Source: Gammaproteobacteria bacterium
Lineage (GTDB): Bacteria > Pseudomonadota > Gammaproteobacteria > Pseudomonadales > Pseudomonadaceae
NCBI GenBank assembly: GCA_012728315.1
Contig: JAAYFI010000056.1
Coordinates: 1 to 59,005 of the forward strand
Length of the DNA: 59,005 bases
Reading direction: 5' to 3'
Made by a program: the position numbers and the translations under genes. Below are positions 39,050 through 47,993 of the stretch, piece after piece (position 1 is the stretch's first letter; the number at the start of each line of letters is the position of its first letter). The notes beneath the pieces are model-generated. The model ran no database searches and was not told the origin of the DNA. It saw nothing but the letters and a program-made list of their open reading frames with translations.

Positions 39050-40273
39050 ATGAATTTCGAGATTTTTCTCGCTATTGGTATGTTCACCGCGATTGTTCTC
39101 GCTCTGGTAGTGATGATTCTTGTCGCTCGTGCGCGTTTGGTGTCGGACGGTGATGTAACCATTAATATCAACGGCGAGCGCACCATTACGGTGCCGGCCG
39201 GCGGTAAATTGTTGCAAACGCTTGCGGGCAACAATATTTTCTTGTCCTCCGCCTGCGGTGGTGGTGGTACCTGTGCGCAGTGTAAGTGTGTGATCAGTAG
39301 TGGTGGCGGTGAGATGCTGCCCACTGAAGAGTCACACTTCACTAAGCGTGAAGGTAAAGAAGGCTGGCGTTTGTCGTGTCAGGTTGCGGTGAAGCAGGAT
39401 ATGGACATCCAGATTCCAGAAGAAATTTTTGGAGTTAAAAAATGGGAGTGTACCGTTGAATCTAACCCGAACGTGGCGACCTTTATTAAAGAGCTGACTT
39501 TACGTATACCCGATGGTGAGGATGTAAACTTCCGCGCAGGTGGTTATGTGCAGTTGGAGTGCCCACCGCACGTGGTGCATTACAAAGACTTTGATATTCA
39601 GCCTGAATTCCATCCGGATTGGGATAAGTTTGATATTTGGCGCTATACCTCAACGGTGACTGAGCCGACGATTCGTGCTTATTCAATGGCGAACTACCCC
39701 GAAGAAAAAGGCATTGTTAAGTTCAATATTCGTATTGCTACGCCGCCTCCAGGTCGCGATGACTTGCCACCAGGTATTATGTCGTCATGGGTATTTGCTC
39801 TGAAACCAGGCGATAAAGTTACTGTGTACGGTCCTTTTGGTGATTTCTTTGCTAAAGATACCGATGCTGAAATGGTGTTTATTGGTGGTGGTGCGGGTAT
39901 GGCGCCGATGCGCTCGCATATCTTTGATCAGCTTAAGCGCTTAAACAGTACCCGCAAAATCAGCTTCTGGTACGGTGCGCGCTCTTTGCGTGAAGCGTTC
40001 TATGTTGAAGAGTACGATAAGCTGCAAGAAGAAAATCCGAACTTCACTTGGCACTTAGCATTATCTGATCCATTGCCTGAAGACAATTGGACAGGCCCGA
40101 CAGGCTTTATTCATAACGTGCTGTATGAAAACTACCTGAAGGATCATCCGGCTCCTGAAGACTGCGAGTTCTACATGTGTGGGCCGCCGATGATGAATAA
40201 CGCCGTAGTGAATATGTTGCTCGACTTGGGTGTAGAGCCTGAAAACATCTTACTTGACGACTTTGGAGGCTAA
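39050..40273 (+). CDS. nqrF: Na+-translocating NADH:quinone reductase subunit F
   Basis: 407 residues. One N-terminal membrane helix, a 2Fe-2S ferredoxin domain ([14 protein letters not shown] plus a later Cys in RLSCQV), then an FAD domain (RAYSMANYP) and NADH-binding domain ([24 protein letters not shown]). NqrF accepts hydride from NADH and passes electrons one at a time into the complex. A perfect AAGGAG precedes the ATG. Confidence 0.98.
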   Translation: MNFEIFLAIGMFTAIVLALVVMILVARARLVSDGDVTININGERTITVPAGGKLLQTLAGNNIFLSSACGGGGTCAQCKCVISSGGGEMLPTEESHFTKREGKEGWRLSCQVAVKQDMDIQIPEEIFGVKKWECTVESNPNVATFIKELTLRIPDGEDVNFRAGGYVQLECPPHVVHYKDFDIQPEFHPDWDKFDIWRYTSTVTEPTIRAYSMANYPEEKGIVKFNIRIATPPPGRDDLPPGIMSSWVFALKPGDKVTVYGPFGDFFAKDTDAEMVFIGGGAGMAPMRSHIFDQLKRLNSTRKISFWYGARSLREAFYVEEYDKLQEENPNFTWHLALSDPLPEDNWTGPTGFIHNVLYENYLKDHPAPEDCEFYMCGPPMMNNAVVNMLLDLGVEPENILLDDFGG

Positions 40274-40274
40274 T

Positions 40275-41315
40275 ATGCTACGCAACCTGTTGCAGGGAGC
40301 GTGTTTGGTTTCGATATTAGCTGTCACGCTCAGCGGTTGCGAAAGCAACTCTGAGCGAGTGGAAGTGTTGTCAGGGCCGACCATGGGCAGCACTTACACC
40401 ATCAAGTATGTTTACAATGCGACAACACCTGCGGCAGATGCCGTGGGTGTTGAAGTGCAAAGTATTTTGGATGAGGTCGACCGCCAAATGTCGACCTATC
40501 GCTTAGATTCAGATCTGGCGCGCTTTAATCAGTCTCCCGCCAATACGTGCATGCCCATGCCGCAGCCAGTCTTGGATTTGGTCCAGTACGGTACTGAGCT
40601 CTCACAGCTGAGTGATGGCGCCTTCGATCTAACACTGAGTCCACTGCTGAATATTTGGGGGTTCGGTCCGCAGTCACGGCAAAAGCGTGTACCTAGCGCT
40701 GAAGAAATAGCTCTGGCTAAAGCACAAACCGGCTACCAGCATGTGCGCGTCGAGCACGGACAGCTCTGTAAAGATGCTGATGTGTACGTGGAACTCAATA
40801 GCATAGCTGCCGGTTATACCGTTGACCGTATCAGTCAGCGTTTTACCGAACTCAATATTGCGAGCTATATGATTGAAGTCACTGGAGAGCTGACGGCTGT
40901 CGGACGTAAGCCTGATGGTTCAGCGTGGCGCATTGCTTTGGAGCAACCCTTGACTGATGAGCAACGGGTGATTCAGCGTGTATTAGAGATTGATGGTTAT
41001 GGCGTCAACACCTCTGGTGATTACCGTAATTATTTTGAGGAAAATGGCGTGCGTTTTTCGCATACCATCGACCCGCAAACGGGTGCACCTATTAACCATC
41101 GCTTGGCTTCGGTGACTGTGATTGATCGTTCCACTTTGCATGCTGATGGTTTAGGTACACTATTATTGGTTTTAGGGCCTGAACGTGGTTTAGCTTTTGC
41201 AGAAGAGCACAATATTGCCGCTTTTTTTGTCATGCGTGATAACGATGACCAAGGTTTTATAACGCAAGTCAGCTCAGAGTTTTCCAGGATCTTTCCTGAG
41301 GGAGGTAACCAATGA
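40275..41315 (+). CDS. apbE: FAD:protein FMN transferase (lipoprotein)
   Basis: 346 residues from the ATG at 40275, with GGAGG upstream. Signal peptide with lipobox LAVTLSGC (Cys at ~residue 22), so a periplasm-facing lipoprotein. Family motifs GPTMGSTYTI, DGAFDLTLSPL, DVYVELNSIAAGYTVD and HTIDPQTGAPI are visible. It transfers FMN from FAD to Thr of NqrB and NqrC, explaining its place in the nqr operon. Its stop overlaps the nqrM start (ATGA). Confidence 0.97.
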   Translation: MLRNLLQGACLVSILAVTLSGCESNSERVEVLSGPTMGSTYTIKYVYNATTPAADAVGVEVQSILDEVDRQMSTYRLDSDLARFNQSPANTCMPMPQPVLDLVQYGTELSQLSDGAFDLTLSPLLNIWGFGPQSRQKRVPSAEEIALAKAQTGYQHVRVEHGQLCKDADVYVELNSIAAGYTVDRISQRFTELNIASYMIEVTGELTAVGRKPDGSAWRIALEQPLTDEQRVIQRVLEIDGYGVNTSGDYRNYFEENGVRFSHTIDPQTGAPINHRLASVTVIDRSTLHADGLGTLLLVLGPERGLAFAEEHNIAAFFVMRDNDDQGFITQVSSEFSRIFPEGGNQ

Positions 41316-41557
41316 GCGGGTTTATCTTGTTTCTTGTGGTGTTTGCTGTAATGGCGCTTGTGGTGTTGGGCATGTCTGCGGGTGTTTTAGCCGGGCGTCC
41401 ACCCATCGCAGGCTCGTGCGGTGGAATAGCGAATTTAGGCATTGAAAAAGAATGCTCGATTTGCGGTGGAATACGCGAGAAGTGTGACGAAGTGAACGCA
41501 CAGCAAGCTTCTTTAGCACAAAATGCAGCGCAAGCGTATGACGCGACCAAGCGCTAA
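41312..41557 (+). CDS. nqrM: NqrM, iron-delivery factor for Na+-NQR
   Basis: 81 residues (former DUF539). An N-terminal membrane helix is followed by GSCGGIANLGIEKECSICGG, the four-cysteine segment needed to provide iron to the NqrD/NqrE centre. It closes the nqr operon and overlaps apbE by 4 bp. Together with ApbE the maturation set is complete. Confidence 0.95.
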   Translation: MSGFILFLVVFAVMALVVLGMSAGVLAGRPPIAGSCGGIANLGIEKECSICGGIREKCDEVNAQQASLAQNAAQAYDATKR

Positions 41558-41656
41558 TTGTTGCGTGCTGGTTATGCTGGCTTAATAAGCCAATTTTTAA
41601 AATGTGCTTGCAGTGTTGAGATGTGTACACACTGAGCATATTGTGAAGGAGTCCAA

Positions 41657-43048
41657 ATGGCAGTTTACAACTATGATGTAGTTATTCTAGGGTCAGGGCC
41701 TGCAGGAGAAGGCGCAGCAATGAACGCTGCTAAAGCAGGTCGTAAGGTTGCTGTTGTCGAAAGCCGCGGCGTGTTAGGTGGTAACAGTACGCATTTAGGC
41801 ACCATTCCCTCGAAAGCCTTACGTCATTCCGTACGTCAAATTTTACGCTTCAATACCAGTTCGATGTTCCGTCAAATTGGAGAGCCACGTTGGTTTTCAT
41901 TCCCTGATGTTTTAAAAAACGCAGAAAGCGTGATTGAGCGTCAGGTGGCATCGCGTACCAGCTACTATGCACGTAACCGTATTGATGTGTACTTTGGTAC
42001 CGCAAGCTTTGCCGATGAGCATAGCGTGGATGTAGTAGGGCCAAGCCGCGTAGAAAAATTAGTAGCCAATGAAATTATCATTGCTACGGGCTCACGTCCC
42101 TATCGCCCAGCCGATGTAGATTTCAATCACCCGCGGATTTATGACAGCGATACTATTTTAAGCTTGAGTCATACGCCACGCCGTTTGATTATCTACGGAG
42201 CAGGAGTGATTGGTTGCGAATATGCTTCGATCTTTAGTGGTCTAGGTGTATTGGTTGATCTTATTGATAACCGTAACCAGTTGTTGAGCTTTTTGGATGA
42301 TGAAATTTCCGATGCGCTCAGTTATCACTTGCGCAACAACAACGTTTTGATTCGCCATAACGAAGAATATGAGCGGGTTGAAGGTGTGGATAAGGGTGTC
42401 ATCCTGCATCTGAAATCCGGTAAGAAAATTAAAGCCGATGGTTTCCTCTGGTGTAACGGTCGTACCGGTAATACTGATCAGTTGGGTCTAGAAAATGTTG
42501 GCTTAACCGCAAACAGCCGTGGGCAAATTGCTGTTGATGAGTTTTATCGCACAGCTGTGCCCAATATTTATGCGGCGGGTGATGTGATTGGTTGGCCGAG
42601 CTTAGCCAGTGCTGCTTATGATCAGGGTCGTTCGGCAGCGGGTAATATTATCGATGAAGACAGCTGGCATTTTGTTGATGATGTACCCACTGGTATTTAT
42701 ACCATTCCGGAAATCAGCTCGATTGGTAAAACTGAGCGTGAATTGACTGAAGCTAAAGTGCCCTATGAAGTCGGTAAGGCTTTCTTCAAAAGTATGGCGC
42801 GAGCGCAGATTTCAAATGAGCCGGTGGGTATGTTAAAAATCCTCTTCCACCGTGAAACTTTAGCGATTTTGGGTGTGCATTGCTTTGGTTACCAAGCCTC
42901 TGAAATCGTTCATATTGGTCAAGCCATTATGAATCAGCCGGGCGAAGCTAACACCTTGAAGTATTTTATTAATACAACATTTAACTTCCCAACCATGGCT
43001 GAAGCCTATCGTGTTGCCGCTTATGATGGTCTGAACCGACTTTTTTAA
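41657..43048 (+). CDS. sthA: Soluble pyridine nucleotide transhydrogenase
   Basis: 463 residues, good RBS (GAAGGAG). FAD motif [24 protein letters not shown] motif [19 protein letters not shown] and the C-terminal dimer interface are those of flavoprotein disulfide reductases. The redox cysteine pair of that family is replaced ([15 protein letters not shown]), which identifies SthA. It balances NADPH and NADH in the cytoplasm. A weak hairpin (GGCTCCG / CGGAGCC, 43050-43083) follows. Confidence 0.97.
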   Translation: MAVYNYDVVILGSGPAGEGAAMNAAKAGRKVAVVESRGVLGGNSTHLGTIPSKALRHSVRQILRFNTSSMFRQIGEPRWFSFPDVLKNAESVIERQVASRTSYYARNRIDVYFGTASFADEHSVDVVGPSRVEKLVANEIIIATGSRPYRPADVDFNHPRIYDSDTILSLSHTPRRLIIYGAGVIGCEYASIFSGLGVLVDLIDNRNQLLSFLDDEISDALSYHLRNNNVLIRHNEEYERVEGVDKGVILHLKSGKKIKADGFLWCNGRTGNTDQLGLENVGLTANSRGQIAVDEFYRTAVPNIYAAGDVIGWPSLASAAYDQGRSAAGNIIDEDSWHFVDDVPTGIYTIPEISSIGKTERELTEAKVPYEVGKAFFKSMARAQISNEPVGMLKILFHRETLAILGVHCFGYQASEIVHIGQAIMNQPGEANTLKYFINTTFNFPTMAEAYRVAAYDGLNRLF

Positions 43049-43099
43049 GCGGCTCCGGTCGGTGGCCTGATTCGGTCGGAGCCTATTTGGAACAACGTT

Positions 43100-43822
43100 T
43101 CAGTGATTCCCAAGGGTGGCAATGGCCAAACCGGGAAAGTCAGTAATCAGGCTGTCTGCACCACAAGCAGCGAGTCGGCGCATCAGCGCTGGCTCGTTGA
43201 CTGTCCAAACCGAAACATGTAATCCCTCCTGTTGTGCCTTCCTTAAGCGCTGCTCTGTACATAATGCCCAATTCAACACTAAGGTCTCGCATTGGTAACG
43301 TAGCGCGACTTTAATTGGATCTAACCACGCGTATTCTGCGACCAGTCCGCGCGCAAGGTGCGGGGTAAGGCGTTGTGCTGCGCGCAATACAGTGCGTGAG
43401 CTGCTGGTAATAATGATTTTATCTTGCACAGCACAATGCTGGCTTAATTCATCAATGGCCCGCACAATATGTGCGGCGCGTGCGTGTGAAGCTTCTTTGA
43501 CTTCCAGCTGCCAGTGGTCAAAAGGGCAGAGGCGAAAAAGCTGTTCTAAGCTGGGTATTGGACAGGGATGAGGCCATGGCACAGTATTGAGTCTGGCATC
43601 CATCTGCATCAATTGCGCAGCCGTATATTGACTGACTTTACCACTACGGCCGGTGGTGCGTTTGAGCGTGGCATCATGGATGACCATTAACTGCCCGTCT
43701 TTGGAAAGATGCAAATCAAGCTCGCAGCGGCTCACTCCCGCCGCTAAGCAGGCTTGAAAACTAGCCAAGGTGTTTTCTGGCGCCTCGCCTCGAGCACCGC
43801 GGTGGCCATAAATAAGCGTCAT
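43100..43822 (-). CDS. Glycerophosphodiester phosphodiesterase (cytoplasmic type)
   Basis: 240 residues with the GDPD signature YGHRGARGEAPENTLASF (~residues 5-22), ELDLHLSKDGQLMVIHD and WTVNEPALMRRL. No signal peptide, so it resembles cytoplasmic UgpQ rather than periplasmic GlpQ. It hydrolyses glycerophosphodiesters to glycerol-3-phosphate and an alcohol. Its start overlaps the preceding small exported protein by 4 bp. Confidence 0.93.
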   Translation of the reverse strand: MTLIYGHRGARGEAPENTLASFQACLAAGVSRCELDLHLSKDGQLMVIHDATLKRTTGRSGKVSQYTAAQLMQMDARLNTVPWPHPCPIPSLEQLFRLCPFDHWQLEVKEASHARAAHIVRAIDELSQHCAVQDKIIITSSSRTVLRAAQRLTPHLARGLVAEYAWLDPIKVALRYQCETLVLNWALCTEQRLRKAQQEGLHVSVWTVNEPALMRRLAACGADSLITDFPGLAIATLGNH

Positions 43823-44115
43823 GGTGCTGGCGCGTGATCAGGTCGGTGCTTTTGTACACTGCTCACTACAGTGCTGCGTTCAAAATATACCGTAAAGTTT
43901 GGGTAATCCCAGCGGCTAATAGGCGGCTGACCTACACTGGGGTGGCGTTTGTCTGGCTCGCCGTAGCGTTGCAAAACCTGTGCTTGTTGGTCGCCATGGG
44001 AGGGCAGTTGCACAGTGTTTTGGCCTTGCTGGCTGATGGGGATGCGTAATACTTCAGCATGTGTAGTGACGCTGGCCAGTAAACTTAAGCTGAGAATAAC
44101 GAGAGTGCGTTGCAT
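43819..44115 (-). CDS. Small exported protein of unknown function
   Basis: 98 residues. A signal peptide (MQRTLVILSLSLLASVTTHA) precedes a mature domain containing VLQRYGEPDKRHPSVGQPPI and WDYPNFTVYFE. The RYGEP-R-DYPxFxVYFE layout recalls SmpA/OmlA-like periplasmic modules that end in an aromatic-rich strand, but I do not recognise the family firmly. It lies 5 bp after the PilZ gene and overlaps the phosphodiesterase gene, so the three form an operon, an arrangement kept in Pseudomonas. Confidence 0.8.
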   Translation of the reverse strand: MQRTLVILSLSLLASVTTHAEVLRIPISQQGQNTVQLPSHGDQQAQVLQRYGEPDKRHPSVGQPPISRWDYPNFTVYFERSTVVSSVQKHRPDHAPAP

Positions 44116-44120
44116 TGCAT

Positions 44121-44678
44121 TTACTCCGAATGGCTAGGCTGCAGTGCTAGGCGTCTTTGCAGTGCTTGTTTATGCAAAATATGCCGCGCTAAAATTTGCC
44201 GTGTCGCATCGCTCAGGTTCTCAAAGACCGTTACGGTTTGTCTGCCGCTGGCTGTATCTCGGTGCTCGATAACACGGGCGTCAACATGCAAACCAAAGCC
44301 TTGGGGTAATAAGACAATCTTTAAGCTGAGCAAAGTACCCAGAGGATAAGTTGTCTCATCAATAAATGCTAAGCTGGATTCGGAAAGGCTAACCTGGCGT
44401 GGCGGGCCAATAGCTTCCAGTAAATTATGCGCAAGCACCTGACCCAGTAAGTCGATACGTTTGTTAATCATTTTGAGATAGCTGGATAAGGCGCGGTCGC
44501 TCTCGCTGACGCTGCGTAAGAGCGGTTGTGCTTCATATTCTAAAAGATGCAAATCGCCTAATAAGCTGAAAAGGAGCGAATCTTCTTCTTTTTGAGAGCC
44601 GGGCAAACGAATTTGCAGTGCGATTTGATCGTCAATGCGATAGTATTCACGGCGATCTTCGGTATCTTGTGTGGACAT
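44121..44678 (-). CDS. PilZ-domain protein
   Basis: 185 residues from the ATG at 44678. The N-terminal RREYYRI provides the RxxxR c-di-GMP motif, placed very near the start; the helical middle (residues ~35-95) is followed by the PilZ barrel. The second motif D/N-x-S-x-x-G is here SESSLA, so Asp and Gly are replaced. The barrel continues ETTYPLGTLLSLKIVLLPQG. c-di-GMP binding is therefore uncertain. It heads a three-gene operon and is divergent from lolC. Confidence 0.85.
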   Translation of the reverse strand: MSTQDTEDRREYYRIDDQIALQIRLPGSQKEEDSLLFSLLGDLHLLEYEAQPLLRSVSESDRALSSYLKMINKRIDLLGQVLAHNLLEAIGPPRQVSLSESSLAFIDETTYPLGTLLSLKIVLLPQGFGLHVDARVIEHRDTASGRQTVTVFENLSDATRQILARHILHKQALQRRLALQPSHSE

Positions 44679-44769
44679 GACGAACCCATGGCTGCAATGG
44701 AGGTCTGAGTGTAAATCGGCACGCAATAAACTGCCAATCTATCGAATCTTTTCTGTGAATGTATCCCTT

Positions 44770-46017
44770 ATGTTTCGACCTTTAGCTTTATTTATTGGTA
44801 TGCGTTATACGCGCGCCAAACGTCGTAATCACTTTATCTCTTTTATCTCTTTAACGTCCATGGTCGGTTTGGCTTTGGGTGTTTTAGTGATGATTTTGGT
44901 GTTATCGGTGATGAATGGTTTTGACCGTGAATTGCGCACGCGAATTTTAGGCATGGTGCCGCATGCTACCGTGAGTTCTTTTACCCCTTTGAATGACTGG
45001 CAGCAGACCGGCGAGCAGGTGCTACAGCATCCGGATGTGGTGGCGGTGGCGCCCTTTACGCAATTGCAAGGTATGTTGACGCACAGTGGTAGCGTACAGC
45101 CGGTGCTAGTGAATGGTGTGTTACCCAGCGCTGAAAAGAATGTTTCGATCATTGAAGATCACATGGTTGAAGGCAGTTTGGCCGCATTAAAAAGTGGCGA
45201 GTTTGGTATCGTGATTGGCCAGCAGACGGCGGCACGCTTTAATGCGTCGGTTGGTGAAAAGCTGACGTTTGTTTTACCTGAGGCTTCGATTACTCCGGCT
45301 GGTGTATTTCCACGCTTAAAACGTTTTACTGTGGTGGGCGTATTTAAAGTCGGTGCCGAGCTCGATAGCTCGTTAGCGCTGATTCATATTGAAGATGCAG
45401 CGCGTCTGTCGCGTTGGCAGCCCAATCAAGTTGAAGGCATACGCTTAAAACTCAACAATCTTTTTGATGCGCCGCGTGTGGCTTGGGAAATTGCCCGCAG
45501 TATGCCGGATAGCGATTTACATCCGCGTGACTGGACACGCAGTCATGGCAATTTATTCCAAGCCATTCAAATGGAAAAAACCATGATTGCCTTGTTGCTG
45601 CTGCTGATTGTGGCGGTGGCGGCGTTTAATATCATTTCCACACTGGTGATGGTGGTTACCGATAAGAAAGCTGATATCGCTATTTTACGCACGCTAGGTG
45701 CATCGCCGGGGCAAATCATGGCGATCTTTATGGTGCAAGGCTCGCTGATCGGTGTGGTGGGTACGCTAATTGGTGGTGTTTTGGGCGTGATCAGTGCGCT
45801 GAATGTTACCGCATGGGTGGCAGGCTTAGAAAAGCTGTTTGGCCATCAGTTCTTAAGTTCAGATGTGTATTTTATTAGTTATTTACCTTCAGAGTTACGT
45901 AGCAGTGATGTGGTGATGATCTGTGGCGCAGCATTGTTAATGAGCTTTTTAGCAACTTTGTATCCGGCGTGGCGCGCTTCACGCACTGAACCTGCGGAGG
46001 CTTTGCGTTATGAGTAA
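44770..46017 (+). CDS. lolC: Lipoprotein-releasing ABC transporter permease
   Basis: 415 residues from the ATG at 44770 ([20 protein letters not shown]); a longer frame from 44671 is rejected. One N-terminal helix, a periplasmic domain (~residues 55-260) and three C-terminal helices ([55 protein letters not shown]) give the LolC/LolE fold. With LolD it extracts outer-membrane lipoproteins from the inner membrane and hands them to LolA. It overlaps lolD by 8 bp. Only one permease gene is present here. Confidence 0.95.
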   Translation: MFRPLALFIGMRYTRAKRRNHFISFISLTSMVGLALGVLVMILVLSVMNGFDRELRTRILGMVPHATVSSFTPLNDWQQTGEQVLQHPDVVAVAPFTQLQGMLTHSGSVQPVLVNGVLPSAEKNVSIIEDHMVEGSLAALKSGEFGIVIGQQTAARFNASVGEKLTFVLPEASITPAGVFPRLKRFTVVGVFKVGAELDSSLALIHIEDAARLSRWQPNQVEGIRLKLNNLFDAPRVAWEIARSMPDSDLHPRDWTRSHGNLFQAIQMEKTMIALLLLLIVAVAAFNIISTLVMVVTDKKADIAILRTLGASPGQIMAIFMVQGSLIGVVGTLIGGVLGVISALNVTAWVAGLEKLFGHQFLSSDVYFISYLPSELRSSDVVMICGAALLMSFLATLYPAWRASRTEPAEALRYE

Positions 46018-46714
46018 TCAAGCTGTTTTAGAGTGTCGCGGTTTAACTAAAAGCTACAGTGAAGGTCCTGCTGAAGTGCATGTGCTGCAAGGCGTGGAGT
46101 TGCTGTTAAAGCCCGGTGAACGAGTGGCGATTATCGGTAGTTCTGGCTCGGGTAAAACGACGCTGCTGAATATGCTTGGTGGTTTAGATACGCCAAGCAG
46201 CGGCAGTGTCTGGCTGGCGGGTGAGGAGCTATCGGCGTTATCGGAAAAAAACCGTGGCTTATTGCGCAATCGCGCGCTGGGTTTTGTTTATCAGTTCCAT
46301 CACTTGCTGGCGGAGTTTAATGCGTTAGAAAACGTTTGTATGCCGCTACTGATTAGCAGTATGCCTGTGCCTGAGGCGCGTCAGCGTGCTGAAGCTTTGT
46401 TGACTCGTGTGGGCTTGGGTTCGCGTATGCATCATAAGCCGTCGGAGTTGTCTGGTGGTGAGCGTCAGCGTGTGGCAATTGCCCGTGCTTTGGTTAATCA
46501 GCCGAAGTTAGTATTGCTTGATGAGCCAACCGGTAACCTTGATCGTACGACGGCGCAAACTATTCAAGAGTTGATTTTGGAATTATCCGTTTCTCTCGGA
46601 ACAGCGTTCTTGGTGGTGACGCATGATCCTGCTTTAGCGCAGCAAATGGATCGTATTTTGACTTTGGAAAATGGCCGTTTGATTCCAGTGGCGAAAGAAG
46701 CTCCAGTGAATTAA
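46010..46714 (+). CDS. lolD: Lipoprotein-releasing ABC transporter ATPase
   Basis: 234 residues. Walker [15 protein letters not shown]-loop [18 protein letters not shown], signature [16 protein letters not shown], Walker [13 protein letters not shown] and the switch His in VVTHDPAL are intact; [10 protein letters not shown] is typical of LolD. It powers release of lipoproteins by the Lol permease. In Pseudomonas a second permease gene normally follows; here a repeat cluster follows instead. Confidence 0.97.
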   Translation: MSNQAVLECRGLTKSYSEGPAEVHVLQGVELLLKPGERVAIIGSSGSGKTTLLNMLGGLDTPSSGSVWLAGEELSALSEKNRGLLRNRALGFVYQFHHLLAEFNALENVCMPLLISSMPVPEARQRAEALLTRVGLGSRMHHKPSELSGGERQRVAIARALVNQPKLVLLDEPTGNLDRTTAQTIQELILELSVSLGTAFLVVTHDPALAQQMDRILTLENGRLIPVAKEAPVN

Positions 46715-46733
46715 ATTTCTGCGTTTCTGAAGT

Positions 46734-46761
46734 GCTAACTGCTAACTGCTAACTGCTAAAT
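46734..46761. repeat. Heptanucleotide tandem repeat
   Basis: Three perfect GCTAACT units followed by GCTAAAT, ending about 12 bp before the first structured repeat element. A related array occurs at 57927-57968. Confidence 0.85.
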
Positions 46762-46773
46762 GCGTGGCATACC

Positions 46774-46872
46774 GTACTTCGGGGCAGGTGTTTATCCGTC
46801 GATGAGCCCATCCTGGGCTCAACTCCGGCGCTCGCCATCCCTGGCTCGCTTGTCACACCTACCCCGAAGTAC
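46774..46872 (-). repeat. Structured repeat element 1 (stem type A)
   Basis: A 99-bp unit. Outer stem arms 46774-46791 and 46855-46872 (18 bp; the one non-Watson-Crick pair is G-U on the minus strand). Inside on the minus strand: hairpin H1 GCC-AGGGAT-GGC (46845-46834) and hairpin H2 TGAGCCC-AGGAT-GGGCTCA (46821-46803), joined by a GAGCGCC-type linker. About 30 bp upstream of the 5' arm is also shared with the other A copies. Confidence 0.9.
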
Positions 46873-47050
46873 TCGTTAACCATTGGTGCTGTTTGCACTA
46901 TTGTAGTTCCTATTATTAGAGCAACAGCAATTTTTCCAAGTAACTTGCTTACCCTTTGCTACAGACCAACAGAACTGAACAGGTCTACGCAGCGCAATGG
47001 CTTTAAAAGCGTCACGCGCCAAATTTGCAGGCAACACCGATAGTCAATGA

Positions 47051-47147
47051 GTACCTTGTTCGTGTCGCGACGAGCGAGCCAGGGATGGCGAGCGCCCGAA
47101 TCGGGTCAGGATGACCCGTTGAGGGAAAAGCGATACGAATAAGGTAC
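47051..47147 (+). repeat. Structured repeat element 2 (stem type B)
   Basis: Same core on the plus strand, different outer stem. Arms GTACCTTGTTCGTGTCGC (47051-47068) and GCGATACGAATAAGGTAC (47130-47147) pair with two G-T wobbles. H1 GCC-AGGGAT-GGC at 47078-47089; H2 CGGGTC-AGGAT-GACCCG at 47102-47118; then TTGAGGGAAAA before the 3' arm. Confidence 0.9.
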
Positions 47148-47207
47148 GGCGTGCACAAATCGTTCAATATACTTGGCTTTATTAGGAGCTTAAGTTTGTG
47201 GCATGCC

Positions 47208-47306
47208 GTACTTCGGGGCAGGTGTTTATCCGTCGATGAGCCCATCCTGGGCTCAACTCCGGCGCTCGCCATCCTTGGCTCGCTTGCCACACCTGCCCCG
47301 AAGTAC
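47208..47306 (-). repeat. Structured repeat element 3 (stem type A)
   Basis: Nearly identical to element 1; the outer arms (47208-47225, 47289-47306) are perfectly complementary. H1 loop is AAGGAT instead of AGGGAT. Followed by a shared flank reading CATTGGTGGTGTTTGCACTA on the plus strand. Confidence 0.9.
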
Positions 47307-47444
47307 TCGTTGACCATTGGTGGTGTTTGCACTATTGCAGCTTGTCTCATTAAAGCTATAGCTCTATAGCGCTATAGAGCTGCGAACATGGAAAATGCTT
47401 TATCGAGTATCTGCTGCAAACCAGCAAACAACACTAATGGTTAA

Positions 47445-47549
47445 GGCGCACTGCGCTGAATCGGCGACAAGCGAAGTCATGGATGACGTAGCGCCCGAAT
47501 CGAGGCAGGAGGCCTCGTTGAGGGAAAAGCAGATTCAGCGCAGTGCGCC
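47445..47549 (+). repeat. Structured repeat element 4 (stem type C)
   Basis: Outer arms GGCGCACTGCGCTGAATC (47445-47462) and GATTCAGCGCAGTGCGCC (47532-47549) are a perfect 18-bp match unrelated to stems A and B. H1 is GTC-ATGGAT-GAC (47476-47487), a compensated version of GCC/GGC. H2 is CGAGGC-AGGAG-GCCTCG (47501-47517). Linkers GCGCCCGAAT and TTGAGGGAAAAGC match element 2. Confidence 0.9.
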
Positions 47550-47624
47550 ATGCACATATCGTTCGGCATGCTTTGCTTTATTGAAGTCTTACTCAATACT
47601 CGCACACAACATCACTGATCAATG

Positions 47625-47724
47625 AGTACCTTGTTCGTGTCGCGACCAGCGCAGCCGGGGATGACGTAGTTCCGAATCGGGTCAGGATGACCCGTTGAGG
47701 GAAAAGCGATACGAATAAGGTGCT
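47625..47724 (+). repeat. Structured repeat element 5 (stem type B)
   Basis: Outer arms 47625-47643 and 47706-47724 as in element 2 with one more wobble. H1 is GCC-GGGGAT-GAC (one C-A mismatch), H2 CGGGTC-AGGAT-GACCCG, then TTGAGGGAAAAGC. Confidence 0.88.
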
Positions 47725-47829
47725 GCGTGCACAAATAGCTCTGCTTATTGGGTTGCATGAGTAGCGTAAGTTTGGGTCATACCGTTCTGGATACCTTGCT
47801 TTATTTGGATGCGATAATTGAGGCATACC

Positions 47830-47928
47830 GTACTTCGGGGCAGGTGTTTATCCGTCGATGAACCCATCCTGGGTTCAACTCCGGCGCTCGCCATCCTTGG
47901 CTCGCTCACCACACCTACCCCGAAGTAC
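47830..47928 (-). repeat. Structured repeat element 6 (stem type A)
   Basis: Like elements 1 and 3. H2 on the minus strand is TGAACCC-AGGAT-GGGTTCA (47877-47859), where a G-C pair of the other copies has become A-T on both arms. The interval 46715-47993 contains no gene; short open frames in it are translations of the repeats. Confidence 0.9.
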
Positions 47929-47993
47929 TCATTGACCATTTGCAGGGTTTTCACTATTGCAACCGCGGTCAATAGAGCAAAAACACACTTACT

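Noticed and set aside
46774..47928. Possible integron attC array or CRISPR
   Set aside because: The elements alternate in strand, lack the RYYYAAC/GTTRRRY core pair and have no gene cassettes between them; spacers are not regular and repeats are palindromic units, so neither attC nor CRISPR fits.
47745..47972. Short minus-strand reading frames in the repeat cluster (sharing a SEPRMASAGVEPRMGSSTD peptide)
   Set aside because: They are translations of the repeat elements themselves, lack ribosome-binding sites and recur wherever the repeat does.
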